From Pilatotrama ljubarskyi (taxonomy: Eukaryota > Basidiomycota > Agaricomycetes > Polyporales > Polyporaceae), in NCBI GenBank assembly GCA_022385805.1, contig MU277671.1, positions 566,808-630,807 on the forward strand: DNA of 64,000 bases, in the 5' to 3' direction. Shown one piece after another: positions 30,235-40,635 of the stretch. The translations under genes were made by a program, and so were the position numbers. Within the stretch, counting starts at the first letter, position 1. Every line of letters starts with the position of its first letter. Under the pieces are notes generated by a model. The model worked only from the letters and a program-made list of their open reading frames with translations, made no database searches and was not told where the DNA came from.

Positions 30235-32529
30235 TCAGAGGTACGCCCCTCCCGGTCTCCTGCTCGCATTCCGTCTACTAACTCTATCGACCAACGTCCG
30301 TAGCCAACTGGGGATGCTGTTCGCCTTGACCTTCCGCAGATCCTTCACCACCTCCTCCGCCAGCTCCCACTGCTTCTTCCCAATCAGGCCCTTCAGCAGG
30401 ATGTACCATGTGTCGTTCGTCATGTGCACCCGCCGCCGCCACATGTCCCTGTAGTACCTCATCGCGTTCTCCAGCCCCTCCGGCTCGCGATTCTCTAGCG
30501 ACGCCCGGAGGAGCACGTTGTATATCACTCTGCTCGGCTGGAGGTCCCTACGCTGCATCGTCTCCCATATCCGCCTGTTGTAATCCTCGACGACCGGCTT
30601 CTCCAGCCAGTCGCCGCTGTTGATAGCGGTGAGCACCGACGTGTAGGTGATAGCATTAGGCTCGGCCTTCCCAAAGTCGCCGCGCTCCATCTGCGACAAC
30701 AGGTCCATCGCGGTCTTGAAGCTCTGCGGCGTGCGCTCCTCCAGCTGGTGGTTGATGATCGCCGTCAGGGTCGTCGTGTCCGGGACAACGCCTTGCTTCG
30801 TCATGAAGCTGATGACAATATGCCCCGCGTCTGATCGCGCCTTGAGTAGCGCAGAGAGAAGAGTCGAGAACGTGTAGATGTTCGCCTTCACCCCGGCCGG
30901 CTCGAGCTCCTGCAGGACTTGCGCCATGGTCTTCAACTCGCCCTTCCGGCCGTAGTATCGCAGGAAGGTGTTGTACGTCGTGATGTCGGGCTTTGGTCCG
31001 ATGTCCTCCATCTTCTTCTTGATAGCCTTCGCGTCCTCCTCCCGAGAGACGAAGAGCAAGTGGTATATCGTGGTATTGTACACCGCCAGGACGGCAGACG
31101 ACTCTTCCGCCGGGACGTCTTTCTTCAGGTACTCGCGTTCGAAAGCGCGGAATCGCTCGAGGGCCTCATCGATCTTCTCGGCGGTGAAGAGAGCAGAGAT
31201 GAGTGCTCGGTAGGAGAGCGCGTCCGGCTTCACGCCCGGCGCGTGCATCATAACCTCCCATGTCTTGAGCGTCGCGTTCAAGGAGCGCATGTTCCCGTAG
31301 CCGTCGAGAAGCGCGTTCCATGCAGAGATGTCGGGCTTCACGCCGAGCTTCAGCATGTCGTCCCAAAGCCGCACGGCGAGGTCGGTCTGCCGACATGCGA
31401 AGAAGCTCGTCAAAAAGGAGGTCCAAAAGAAGTCTGGGAGCAGGACCACGCGTGTTCCGGACAGCTGGCTGGGTTTGACCGCAAGCCACGGCTCAGGCTC
31501 GGTCGCGCCCGCGATGGCGTTCGAGTAGAGGCGCTCCAAGGATATGGTTGCAGAGGTCCGAGTGAGGTTCTGAAGGTGCTTCATAAATGTCGGTGGACGC
31601 GCAAGGAGCGCCGCCGTGTCGAGGCGCCGCGCGTAAAGAGTGACCTTGGCACGCAGCGCGGGGTCGAATTGCAAGAGGCGCGCGGTCCTCTCCAAGGTAG
31701 TAGGCGCGATTCTCGTGCCGGCCTTGAGATAGGTTTGCAACGCGTCTGCGAAGGAGCCGAGCTGGGCGTGTGCGATGATGGCAGCGAGGAGGATTTCGTC
31801 CCGGACGAGGCTGATGGGAGCAGGCGGTGCATCTCCGTTCGACTCTACCTCGGCATCTGGTTCGTCTGAGTCCTCGCCTTCGCTGCTAGGCAGCACGTCT
31901 TTCTCTCGGAGATGATCGACGTATTGCTCGTATAGCGCAAGCGCCTCACGCGGCCGCCTGTCCTCGATTGCGGCAAACATGAGCGCCTTCAGGCCGCCAG
32001 TGAATCCTCCGGCGGCGCAAACGAGGGCAATGTCACGCAACACTTGCAGATCCTGTTCGGATAATTGGGAGCGAGGCGAGTGCTGGAGAGATGTTACGAC
32101 TGCGCTAGAGCATATGGTGTACTGCGACGGCCCAAAGAACGCCAGGAGATGCCTCTTTTTGAGCTGCTCCCAGACCGCCCGCACCTTCGGCAGGTCGCGT
32201 CGTGAGAAGGCGACGCGCAGCTCTGGGATGGCGGTATTGAACGCCTCGACTTGAGCATGCGTCATGGTAGCAAGAGCTTGTTCGTGAAAGACGCCATGGT
32301 CTTGCTCGAGCTGTGTCAAGATGGCACCGGGAGTGAGCGTGGACGAGGATGCCGTAGGCAGCTGCGAGGCTTGAGAAGACCCCCTCCTACTGCCGCCGTC
32401 ATAACTAAGAGGGCGTTGACGTGTCCTGGAGGGTATTTGCGACAGCTTCCGACACAGGAGTGTACGAGGTATTAGGAAGTCGAGGGTAATGGCTGGTGCG
32501 ATCCCATGGCTTGCTGTCCGAAGAAGCAT
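30235..32529 (-). CDS. Pentatricopeptide repeat (PPR) protein, probably mitochondrial
   Basis: Single uninterrupted frame of 764 codons, unusual among intron-rich neighbours. The N-terminus looks like a mitochondrial presequence (IPRTLLCRKLSQIPSRTRQR). From about residue 400 onward there are tandem 35-residue helical repeats: DISAWNALLDGYGNMRSLN, DALSYRALISALFTAEKID, DITTYNTFLRYYGRKGEL, NIYTFSTLLSALLKARSD, NAITYTSVLTAINSGDW and NDTWYILLKGLIGKKQWELA. PPR proteins bind organelle RNA to control its processing, stability or translation; the RNA target is unknown. The start at 32529 is in frame with the presequence. It is divergent from CYP60 with a 325-bp gap. Confidence 0.88.
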   Translation of the reverse strand: MLLRTASHGIAPAITLDFLIPRTLLCRKLSQIPSRTRQRPLSYDGGSRRGSSQASQLPTASSSTLTPGAILTQLEQDHGVFHEQALATMTHAQVEAFNTAIPELRVAFSRRDLPKVRAVWEQLKKRHLLAFFGPSQYTICSSAVVTSLQHSPRSQLSEQDLQVLRDIALVCAAGGFTGGLKALMFAAIEDRRPREALALYEQYVDHLREKDVLPSSEGEDSDEPDAEVESNGDAPPAPISLVRDEILLAAIIAHAQLGSFADALQTYLKAGTRIAPTTLERTARLLQFDPALRAKVTLYARRLDTAALLARPPTFMKHLQNLTRTSATISLERLYSNAIAGATEPEPWLAVKPSQLSGTRVVLLPDFFWTSFLTSFFACRQTDLAVRLWDDMLKLGVKPDISAWNALLDGYGNMRSLNATLKTWEVMMHAPGVKPDALSYRALISALFTAEKIDEALERFRAFEREYLKKDVPAEESSAVLAVYNTTIYHLLFVSREEDAKAIKKKMEDIGPKPDITTYNTFLRYYGRKGELKTMAQVLQELEPAGVKANIYTFSTLLSALLKARSDAGHIVISFMTKQGVVPDTTTLTAIINHQLEERTPQSFKTAMDLLSQMERGDFGKAEPNAITYTSVLTAINSGDWLEKPVVEDYNRRIWETMQRRDLQPSRVIYNVLLRASLENREPEGLENAMRYYRDMWRRRVHMTNDTWYILLKGLIGKKQWELAEEVVKDLRKVKANSIPSWLRTLVDRVSRRNASRRPGGAYL

Positions 32530-32854
32530 GCGAGGGATTGGACGAGGACGTGAGACTGCTCCAGGAGCCTCAAATCAGCATCCCGGTCGTCAAATATGTG
32601 AAAGAGACGCACCGCACACGAGTGCTACTCTGTATACGGTCGAGTGAAAGACGTTGAGGTGAGGTCGGTCGCCGGGAACACGGCGGTCGGAGGCTTGAGG
32701 CGCGATTTATGGGCGCTTCTTCACAGACTTCAAGTCACCTGACTTGACGTGGTGGCGGCGCGGAGAGCGTTTCTAAGCCCTCCAGCCCGTCCTGCTCTGT
32801 TCTCAACCACTACCGTTGCCAACTGTCCGGTTCTTACCACTCTAACAAGGCAAA
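32530..32854. promoter_or_regulatory. Divergent promoter region PPR / CYP60
   Basis: 325 bp between two divergently oriented start codons. No clear TATA box was seen. Contains TGACTTGACG-type and CAC-rich patches of unknown meaning. Confidence 0.35.
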
Positions 32855-34889
32855 ATGGGACACGGAAACTCGAACAAGCTATACGTGACGCATGCCGAGC
32901 ACTCGGGCATGTTTGGGCAGCATACGGCGTCCTCAGCTGGCTTCAAAGCGTACGTCTCTGGTTGAGTAACTGCAGGCACATTGGTACTGATTCTAATCGC
33001 GTAGGAAAGAGCAAGCCACGCAGCGGCGCGCGCAGACACCGTTTGACTGTTGTTCTCTCACCTTCCAGCCGTTCAACAATCCGGTCTGCGCGCGCAACTC
33101 CGATGGGACCGGAAACGTGTTTGAGCTAGTCAGTATCATCCCATGGCTCAAGTGCGTACTACTGATCTGTCCGCTCTGTATCAAGCTAACCATGCCCTCA
33201 TAGACAACACGGAAACATAAACCCTGTCACCCAAGAGCCTCTCCAACCGTCTGACCTCATCACCCTTCATTACTCCCGCAAGCCCTCCGGAGAGATTCAC
33301 GATCCCATCTCGTTCAAGCCATTCAGCGAGCACTCGCACATAGTTGCAATCGCGAGTACGGGCAATGTTTTCCTTGCGGAGAGTATCAAGGGAGGCCGTG
33401 ATCTTGTGGCAGACGTGAAGTTCAAGAAGTGAGTGGGCCCTGCCGTGTCGTAGTATACGCCCACTGACGCTTCGCAGGGAGGATGTGATCACCTTGCAGA
33501 ATCCTCATGCTTTACCGCCTGCCTCCGTACCTGTCAAAGCGGCGCAAGCGACTCCAGCCAGGAAGGAGCAGGAGAAAGAGAAGGATAAGATTGACAAGTC
33601 CAAGGCGCTTACCGCGAAGCCAGCCACAGCTCCTGCGGTTGCGAAAGCCAAGACAGCTGTGCCTTGTAAGCGATCCATTTGTCCTACTACTCGCTCGATC
33701 TAACGTGGCTACAGGGAATGCATCGCCATATTCTACTGGTCTCCCTGGCGCGTCTTTGACATCTACGTCTGTGGATCCACAGACGCAGAGTTCACAGCTT
33801 CTCTGGGATGAGGTGCGTCGTAGTATGACTTCTACGTATTGCGAATCTTGTCTCACGAACATCCGAAATACTAGGAGGAACTCATGTTCGACGACTTCGC
33901 GAATCTCCCCAAAGGCAAGGGGAAGGAAAAGGATGTCGGGAAGCGACGCGCATACGTGCGTGTTGTGACAAGTCTAGGCGGCGGCGCTCTCAATCTGGAA
34001 CTATACTGCGAGAAAGTGAGTGCTAGCCCGTAATGTCCTGTCGAACCCTACTGACACCTGTCGAGTAGGCCCCGAAGACATGCTACAACTTTCTGCAGCT
34101 GGCGAAGGCCGGCAAGTACAACAATTGCTTATTCCACCGGCTTGTACCTGGCTTTATGGTAAGCGCAAGCAGTCCAGGCATGTTGCAAACCCTGACTATA
34201 GCTCCGTAGATTCAAACCGGCGATCCCACAGGAACTGGGTCAGGTGGCGAGTCTTGTTGGGGAACTCCCTTCCGTGACGAGTACGATCTGCGAAACGCGG
34301 CTAAGCACGATAGTCGAGGCATTATCGCGATGGCCAACAAGGGACCTGCCACTAATGGCTCCCAATTCTACATCACGTTCCGGCCCGCACCTCATCTCGA
34401 CAAGAAGCACACAGTCTTCGGCAAGCTAGTAGGAGGCGAGGACGTATTGGATGCTCTTGAATCGCTGCCGTTGAAACCGGGGACCGAGAGACCTGCAAAA
34501 CCTGTCCGGATAACGGAAGTAGTCATGTACGCACTTTGTTCAGCTTTTGTGGGCGAGATGTTAACTCCGAGGCTGTCAGTTATCAAGACCCATTCGAGGA
34601 GTACAAGCAACGCGAGCAGCGCAAGCGCGAGCGAAAAGCAGAGACGCAGCAGACGCGCGCCAAGGAAGCGGAAGAGAAGGCGAAAGACGATATCAACTGG
34701 TTCGGCGTGAAGGTTGGACAGGAGAAGGCGGCTGGGGCGGTCGGTGGCGGCGTTGGGAAATATCTGAACCTCAATGCCAATGCGAAGCGGCCTCTGGAAG
34801 TATCTGCAGATGCAAGTACACCTCCTGCACCCCCGGAAGAGGGCAAGAAAAAACGTCGCATCGGATTCGGCGACTTCGAGGGTTGGTAG
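32855..34889 (+). CDS. CYP8: U-box cyclophilin CYP60/PPIL2 (peptidyl-prolyl isomerase, E3 ligase)
   Basis: Nuclear protein with an N-terminal U-box and a cyclophilin domain; human PPIL2 is part of the spliceosome and can act as E3 ubiquitin ligase. The start gives [16 protein letters not shown]. The U-box region reads [16 protein letters not shown] and [17 protein letters not shown] Lys/Ala-rich linker follows, then the cyclophilin core: [77 protein letters not shown] and [18 protein letters not shown]. The tail is charged ([20 protein letters not shown]) and ends IGFGDFEGW. About eight introns, all GT-AG. The catalytic Arg (FHRL) is present. Tail-to-tail with VPS20, 64 bp between stop codons. 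The symbol follows the fission-yeast name. Confidence 0.93.
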
Positions 34890-34953
34890 ATGAGGTGTAT
34901 GGTACATCCGGCCTGTATAGTAGTGTACACGATAACATATAGTAGATGCGAAA

Positions 34954-35900
34954 TTACGCAGCAACCGGGACCCGCTCTTCTCTTCGCGGTTGAGGCACTG
35001 ACTCGGGCTCTGTCCGAATATGCATGAGCCGTATCGGTCGAGACAACAAACAGGCAACATACCCTTCGCGGGCTCTGCAGGCTCTGCTGTAGGAACCGAA
35101 GGCAGGTTGATCGGTCGCTCCTCAGAAACACCGAGCTGCGCGAATCATCAGACACTTGCGATACAGGACATAGTTGGAACATGAGACGCACCGTCTCGAG
35201 CTGGAGCTCGTGCAATTCCGCTTGTACAGCTTCCTCGTCTTCGACACTTAACGAACCAGCGAGCATCATGTCGATCTCCTGTAGTCCAGGGTCGTATCTA
35301 TTTACCAAGCAGGAATGAACCCATCACTCACCCGTTGATACTCCCTAGCCTCCGCTGTCTCCTCCAAGATGCGCTCGACGTTCTCGATGTTCAGCTCTTT
35401 GTGGATCTCCTTCAGAACTTCATTGCCCTGTTGCAATCCATGCAATACGGAAACCTCGACTAGAGAGAACTCTATCGTGGAGACCTGTGAGAGCGCTAAA
35501 TCAACATGAGGGGGGCACACATGGACAGTGTAGGACGGACTAGCTTCTCCAAGTTCTCTAGTTGCGCATCGGTCTTCACTAGGAGACTTTCCTGGTATTT
35601 TCTCTTCCGCAATGCTATGAGAGCGCGATCCTTGCGTCCCGCAGCCAGCTGCTGCTTGGCAATCTCATGTTCACGGTCGAGAACGGCTTGTATCTCGGAG
35701 GAATCTCAGACAACGTGCGAGGGCATGGTATAACGACAGGATACTCACCTTCTTCTGGTACTGCCGGACCTTGTCCCGCTGTAGTTTCAGACTGTAAACA
35801 ATTACATCTCCAGCGGTCGTTGGGAATCGCGGCGATGCACTGACTCTAGGATTGCGCGGTCCTGCTTCGTGATCTTCGGAACGGACTGGTTCCCTCCCAT
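34954..35900 (-). CDS. VPS20: ESCRT-III subunit VPS20 (CHMP6)
   Basis: Endosomal coat protein that links ESCRT-II to Snf7 polymerisation during multivesicular body sorting. The start at 35900 gives MGGNQSVPKITKQDRAIL; Gly2 is the conserved myristoylation site. Core segments in order: LKLQRDKVRQYQKK, REHEIAKQQLAAGRKDRALI, LRKRKYQESLLVKTDAQLEN, VSTIEFSLVEVSVLHGLQQG, ELNIENVERILEETAEAREY and EIDMMLAGSLSVEDEEAVQA. The acidic linker continues in LGVSEERPINLPSVPTAEPA and the last short exon ends REERVPVAA at 34954, matching the C-terminal Vps4-binding region. About 210 residues, normal. At least six short introns. Confidence 0.93.
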
Positions 35901-36352
35901 GAGATGCGTGTGGAGCTTCTCCGGAGTTAGATGCCTAATCCCGTTCGAAACCGTTGTCTAAGGAGAGGACAGGCTGAAGCAAAGCTGAAGGTAGATCCAG
36001 GAGCAGCTGCGGTGGGTAATTGTAGAGCACGACGAGGAAGCGTCATAGACGACTTGCAGACGGCAGTACTTCAGGACCCGACATCACGCGCTCCCGATCC
36101 GGCAAGTGAGTAAGTTCATATTCCATGTACATTGTAGGATGCTCGGGATCCTTGAGTGCGCACAGTCACAAAACGATTGCTTGCTCAGTCCATTAATAGC
36201 GATACTAGGGTAAGACGATCACTGAACCAATAGCGCGTAAGATCATACAGCAAAGGAGGTCATGACATGGGTGTCAATTCCCATGGTACTACGCCGATGT
36301 ATGTCGGTAGCCTTGGAATGATCAGCACATCGCACAAATGCGGTCCGTACTT
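35901..36352. other. Intergenic between Zn2Cys6 gene and VPS20
   Basis: About 450 bp with the VPS20 promoter and the 3' end of the Zn2Cys6 gene. No conserved frame or clear signal seen. Confidence 0.4.
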
Positions 36353-39300
36353 CTACGATGTAGCGAGGACCACCCGCGGTGGTACATTTAGAGGGATAAC
36401 GGTCGTCGCATACTCTTCCCCGCACGTCTGCACCAGGTAGTCGTTCAGCATCTTGCTGTAATGCTCTGGAACAGTCGTACGAAGTTAACGGATCATTATG
36501 GCAGTTGCACCGATAATACAATAACGTACGAGCATGAGGAGCGCTTTCTCCTATACCCCCAATGACGGAGCTGTAGTATAGATGTAAGTTCCAGTGGGGC
36601 TGCATTCCGGTGAGGGAACATACTTACCGGAAGAAATTGATCTCGGCCTGCAAGGTGGCGATGTGCTCCTCGCTCTGGGCTTCTATGGCGGCTTTCAGGA
36701 ACCGTACCAGAACCCTGCCTGCCGCGAACCAGCACACCTATTACAAGTGATTCAGTTGACGTACGGCAGACGCATCAGGGACCCGCACCATCGGGAAAAC
36801 TCCCAAAAGCGCTAGATTATGACTCGTTGAATATGCTTCATGCAGTAGGTTCAGGATTGCGCGCGAAGCGGTGAGTATTCTGCAGGATGAGATGCATCCT
36901 GGCCGTCCGATTCGCGCATGGCCCTCGTGCAAGATTATTGTAGCGCTACGACCATGGAATATCACTCAGAGAAGAGGCGGGATACAGGAATGAACCACTT
37001 ACAAGTGGACGGTAGATATTGCGGTGAATAAGCTTGCGTCTATGATGCTGCCTGAAAATGGGTCTTTGCACTGCGTCGGAAGCGAGTGTAGGAAGGCCAA
37101 TATCAAGCGGTCCAGCTCCACGAAAGCAGGGGAACTCTGGACCAGGTCCTTGAAAGGCATTCCCGCAATGCCTGCAGGATTCGGTTCCATGGCAGGATCG
37201 CCGAGGTGACGCTTCGCATTGTAGCGGCCATTGAACACCTTCACTCTTGATAGGAGCATGGTCGCCTTGACGTGCAGGATGAACGAGTCGATCTGGCCGT
37301 CTAAGTGCTTCTCGATCACGTTCGGGTCGTGTGACCACTGGCGTAGATTCGGGGGAACCAAATTCTGCAACAAGTGAAGGAAAGCACGCATGATAGCAGG
37401 CTATGCACTTACCCCGTGTTCGAAGTCCTCACTGCGGACTGGAAGCATTTGAGCGATATCCTCGTCGTCTACCATCATGGCAAAATTGTTGATAGCGGCG
37501 AAGTGCCGCTCCATCATGTATGCTGTTGACCACATCAGGCCCGTTCATAGACAGTCAAAGGAAATGCCGACCTATCCAGAACGTGTTCCGTCGTGTCTCG
37601 TCCTCTGTGACTGTAAATGCAGGAGGTATGATGGAGGTACCAGCCATGTTGGAGCTCGAGATACTCTCGAACGGTGGGCAGGCGTTCAGCCCACAGGGGA
37701 CGGCGTACCGCAGAGAAACAGCGAATGCGATGCAAGCCTTAGAGCAAGGGTTATTCACAACCCAATGGCTGTAGCGAATGTGCTGACCTCTGACCATCTG
37801 GAGGGAAAATCCATTTCAGGACTGCTTTATATACTGCATGTGCGGACCTCAGGGACGTACCTGGCATTATACCAGTACCAGAGCGCTACAATCACCTGAG
37901 CTTAAGAAGCGCCTCGTTACATCCTCGTTCCACCGAATTGCGAAAACATATACCTTGCAGGCTACCGAAGAGATCCGCTGTCGTTCGCAGAGAAAGATCT
38001 ATGGCATCTCGGGCCGCCTTGATCTGCGAGTCCGCAAACGAGCCTGTTAAAGAATGAGTTGAGAACAGAGCTCCAGTCGAACGGTACGACTCCAGACCGT
38101 ATGAACCTGAAGTTTTGCTCACCTCTATAGTAGGCTGGAAACGGAGGCGAAGGTGTTGGCCGAAGAGCGGCGGTGTACATACTCCCCATAGCGCACATCG
38201 CGTGGAGGACTGCCGGCGAAGGGAAGCCAGGGTGGGTAGGAGGCAACGAGAGGGATGCTAAGAATGTCGGGGCATGGAACAGGCGACAGGCAGTCGGCGT
38301 GAAGTTGAAGAACGCTTCCACCCTACAAGTTGCTGATTATTAGGTCACAATCCTGAAACCAGAACTAACCGCACTCACAAGTGGCGTAACGAGTGATAGT
38401 CGGGTAAATCCTTGGGCCATCCCCAGCTTGCTATAGCCCTGCTAGAGTTCGAGTCCCTGGGGTCAGTATACGAGTCAATGAAGGAGTGCAAGTTTGTATC
38501 GCCACGAGCAAGTAGGAGGTCGTCGACCAGAGCAACCGAAACAGCGAGGCTGTTTGAGGAAGATTCGGAGAAGTCGGCCATGACCTTCTGATTGTTGAGG
38601 GCCAGAGAGCCGTCGAGTACGCCAACATCATATTCATATCTCGTGAACGAACTGGACGATGTCTGCATGTTGTTCGTCGACGCGGATCGAGATCGAGACT
38701 CTTCATTCAAGTCTCTGCGCTCTCTCTCCTCCAAGAGCGTCTGGAGTTCGTCTGCATAGAAGTTAGAGCGGATACATCAGGCCGAGAGATGGCATCTGCG
38801 CACTGATACGACTTTGTAAACGTTCCAGCTTATCCCTGGGTGATTCGTCGGCCCTCACAGGATTGGGTTCCACTTCAAACGCTGTATGACTGGTCAGCAC
38901 CAAATCAGACTCAGAGAGCCGATGGAGATTGCGTGCGTACTCTCATCGTAAGTGCACTCAGGATGGGGAGGCAACTCTGCCCCCGGAGACGCATGGGCTA
39001 CGGCATAAGAATGAGAACGGACACAGGTAGAGCAAGGCCTCTTCGCATCGCTATGTGGTTTTAGCCGCTCGTACACTCAGCACCGTTCGGGCATCGGGGA
39101 TGGCCAAAGCACGGACCATTTCTGCGCACAAGATACAATTCAGTACACACGCATATGCACTTTCCGGTTACTAGATGGCACCCACCAATTTACGCCGACG
39201 GCATTGGTGACAAGCCTTTGGAGGGGGTGAGAGGATTAGCTACGCAGATCGCCGTAGCATGGGAGGACCGGCTTTCTACCTGATTTCTGCGCAGTACGTG

Positions 39301-39468
39301 CGCATTATGGAAGGGTACCCCCGAGGAACGTATTGTTGGTGACGATGAAGTTACTGATGTCTTCGGCATCGTCGTCGTTGAACGGAGAGTTGTCAAATCG
39401 CCAACTTCCCTCCTCTTGCTTAAAGCACGCCTGGATGACAAACTCGAAGTAAACAAGGCTCTTGCCAC
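36353..39468 (-). CDS. Zn2Cys6 (GAL4-type) transcription factor with fungal_trans-like core
   Basis: Nuclear DNA-binding regulator; targets unknown. The zinc cluster is assembled from three exons: PPPKACHQCRRRKL (ends 39186), a 5-nt exon AAATG (39117-39121), and DAKRPCSTCVRSHSYAVAHA (starts 39050). This gives C-x2-C-x6-C-x5-C-x2-C exactly; the sixth Cys (HPECTYDE) comes after an extended loop of 22 residues. Next: leucine-rich linker DKLERLQSRISELQTLLEER, the regulatory domain (HSLRHL-VEAFFNFTPTACRL, FPSPAVLHAMCAMGSMYTA, IKAARDAIDLSLRTTADLF), LVPPNLRQWSHD, IDSFILHVKATMLLSRVKVF, and the tail KMLNDYLVQTCGEEYATTVI. Stop at 36353. The N-terminus is uncertain: ATG 39468 or 39369 is in frame, while another overlapping frame starts at 39580 nearer the TATA box. 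Confidence 0.83.
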
Positions 39469-39650
39469 GCCGGGTCCGCTTCTCGCGAAACCCTAGGCGA
39501 CTATTCTGTTGATCATATGCTCCAGACACCGGCAATGCCCAGAAGATGCCGTTTGAAACCGCAGCGCCCCTAGGGCCCATCGCTACTTGCTCCTTCGTAG
39601 CCTTGGCGCTCCGCCGACATGGACGAGCACTCTTTCTGAATTCGCCATAC

Positions 39651-39658
39651 CTTATATA
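39651..39658 (-). promoter_or_regulatory. TATA box upstream of the Zn2Cys6 gene
   Basis: TATATAAG on the minus strand, 71 nt above the ATG at 39580 and about 185 nt above the ATG at 39468. Confidence 0.5.
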
Positions 39659-39863
39659 CGGCTACTCAGGTCAATAGTGCTTGCTCGGCAAATTGTAAAG
39701 CCTGCACCGGAATTGTCTACAGTACATGGCGGGTGAGATGGTGTAGCACTGCAACTTACATTACAACTTCGGCGGCTGCTTGACGCCGCAGCGGTGCCGG
39801 CGACCAACCACATATGTCTCTCATTTGAGCACAGACGCGCTCAGTTTCATATATGCGGGTGCC

Positions 39864-40165
39864 ATGAAGATCATCAAGCTTCTGAGGCCGATGGCCATCG
39901 GTCTTTACCTAGAATCAGAGTGAGTAGTGCGAGTTTGTTGTGGGACTCAGTGGGAAGGCAGGCTGTACGCGCCGCTCGTCCGATGCCATTGCCACCGTCA
40001 ACGGAGAGATTTACCGTGTCACCGTTGTTGCACGGGATGGAAGTAAGTAGTGTCAACGCATAGTACCACCTCCTCGCTTACAGGTATCATACCGCTGTGC
40101 CAGTGAATTTCGCACTCGAGGGTTCAGAGTTTTCACCGAGAATCCTACGACACCGGCTTTGGTAA
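39864..40165 (+). CDS. Doubtful three-exon Cys-rich small protein
   Basis: An ATG at 39864 followed by two short introns with good consensus ends (GTGAGT..CAG, 42 nt; GTAAGT..CAG, 41 nt), both in phase 2, gives a 72-residue product. It starts MKIIKLLRPMAIGLYLE and contains a Cys/His-rich block (RCHCHRQRRDLPCHRCCTGW) with CxC and CxxCC spacing. No family known and the N-terminus is not a convincing signal peptide. It lies in the region between the divergent Zn2Cys6 and GGT genes. The splice sites are the only positive evidence; chance is quite possible. Confidence 0.2.
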
Positions 40166-40635
40166 CCCTGCGCAGGACGGATACCACTCAAGCTAGAGAC
40201 GGGCTTGCAGGAACTCGATGCTCTACCGATGTCGGCGCGGATGGTTGTGGATGCGATGATACTTAGCTATCGAGAACCGGGAGGCTCGGATAGCGTTGGA
40301 TAACCAGAGCATCTAATCTAATCTCTTCCGTGGGCCGGCCCCCTCCTGCCCGCCGGAGGCCCGCATCCGCCACCACTTGAGACCTGCACATGCTTGCATG
40401 GGACTATCGCTCGACATCACCGTTTATCCATGGCGGAGCAAGCGGCGAGAGCGTCGGCGACGGAGCGGGTTCAAGCCGCTCTCTCACGAGGACAGGTTAT
40501 ATACTGGGCGCGAGCACCCAGGCTGCCCCGACTTCCTTACTACCCTAGCACACCGACTGCTTTCGGAGGCTCGAGGACTCCCTACTACCATCCTGGGATT
40601 CACGTCGGCGTAACCAGTGCCATAAGAAGATCAAG
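40166..40635. other. Upstream region of the GGT-like gene
   Basis: About 470 bp. A TTATATA element is at about 40497, some 135 bp before the GGT start codon, so a fairly long 5' UTR is possible. G/C-rich patches with CGG and CCG triplets occur around 40330-40370. No gene seen. Confidence 0.4.

Noticed and set aside
30919..31869. Plus-strand frame of 316 codons
   Set aside because: Antisense to the PPR gene; no signal, motif or splice support.
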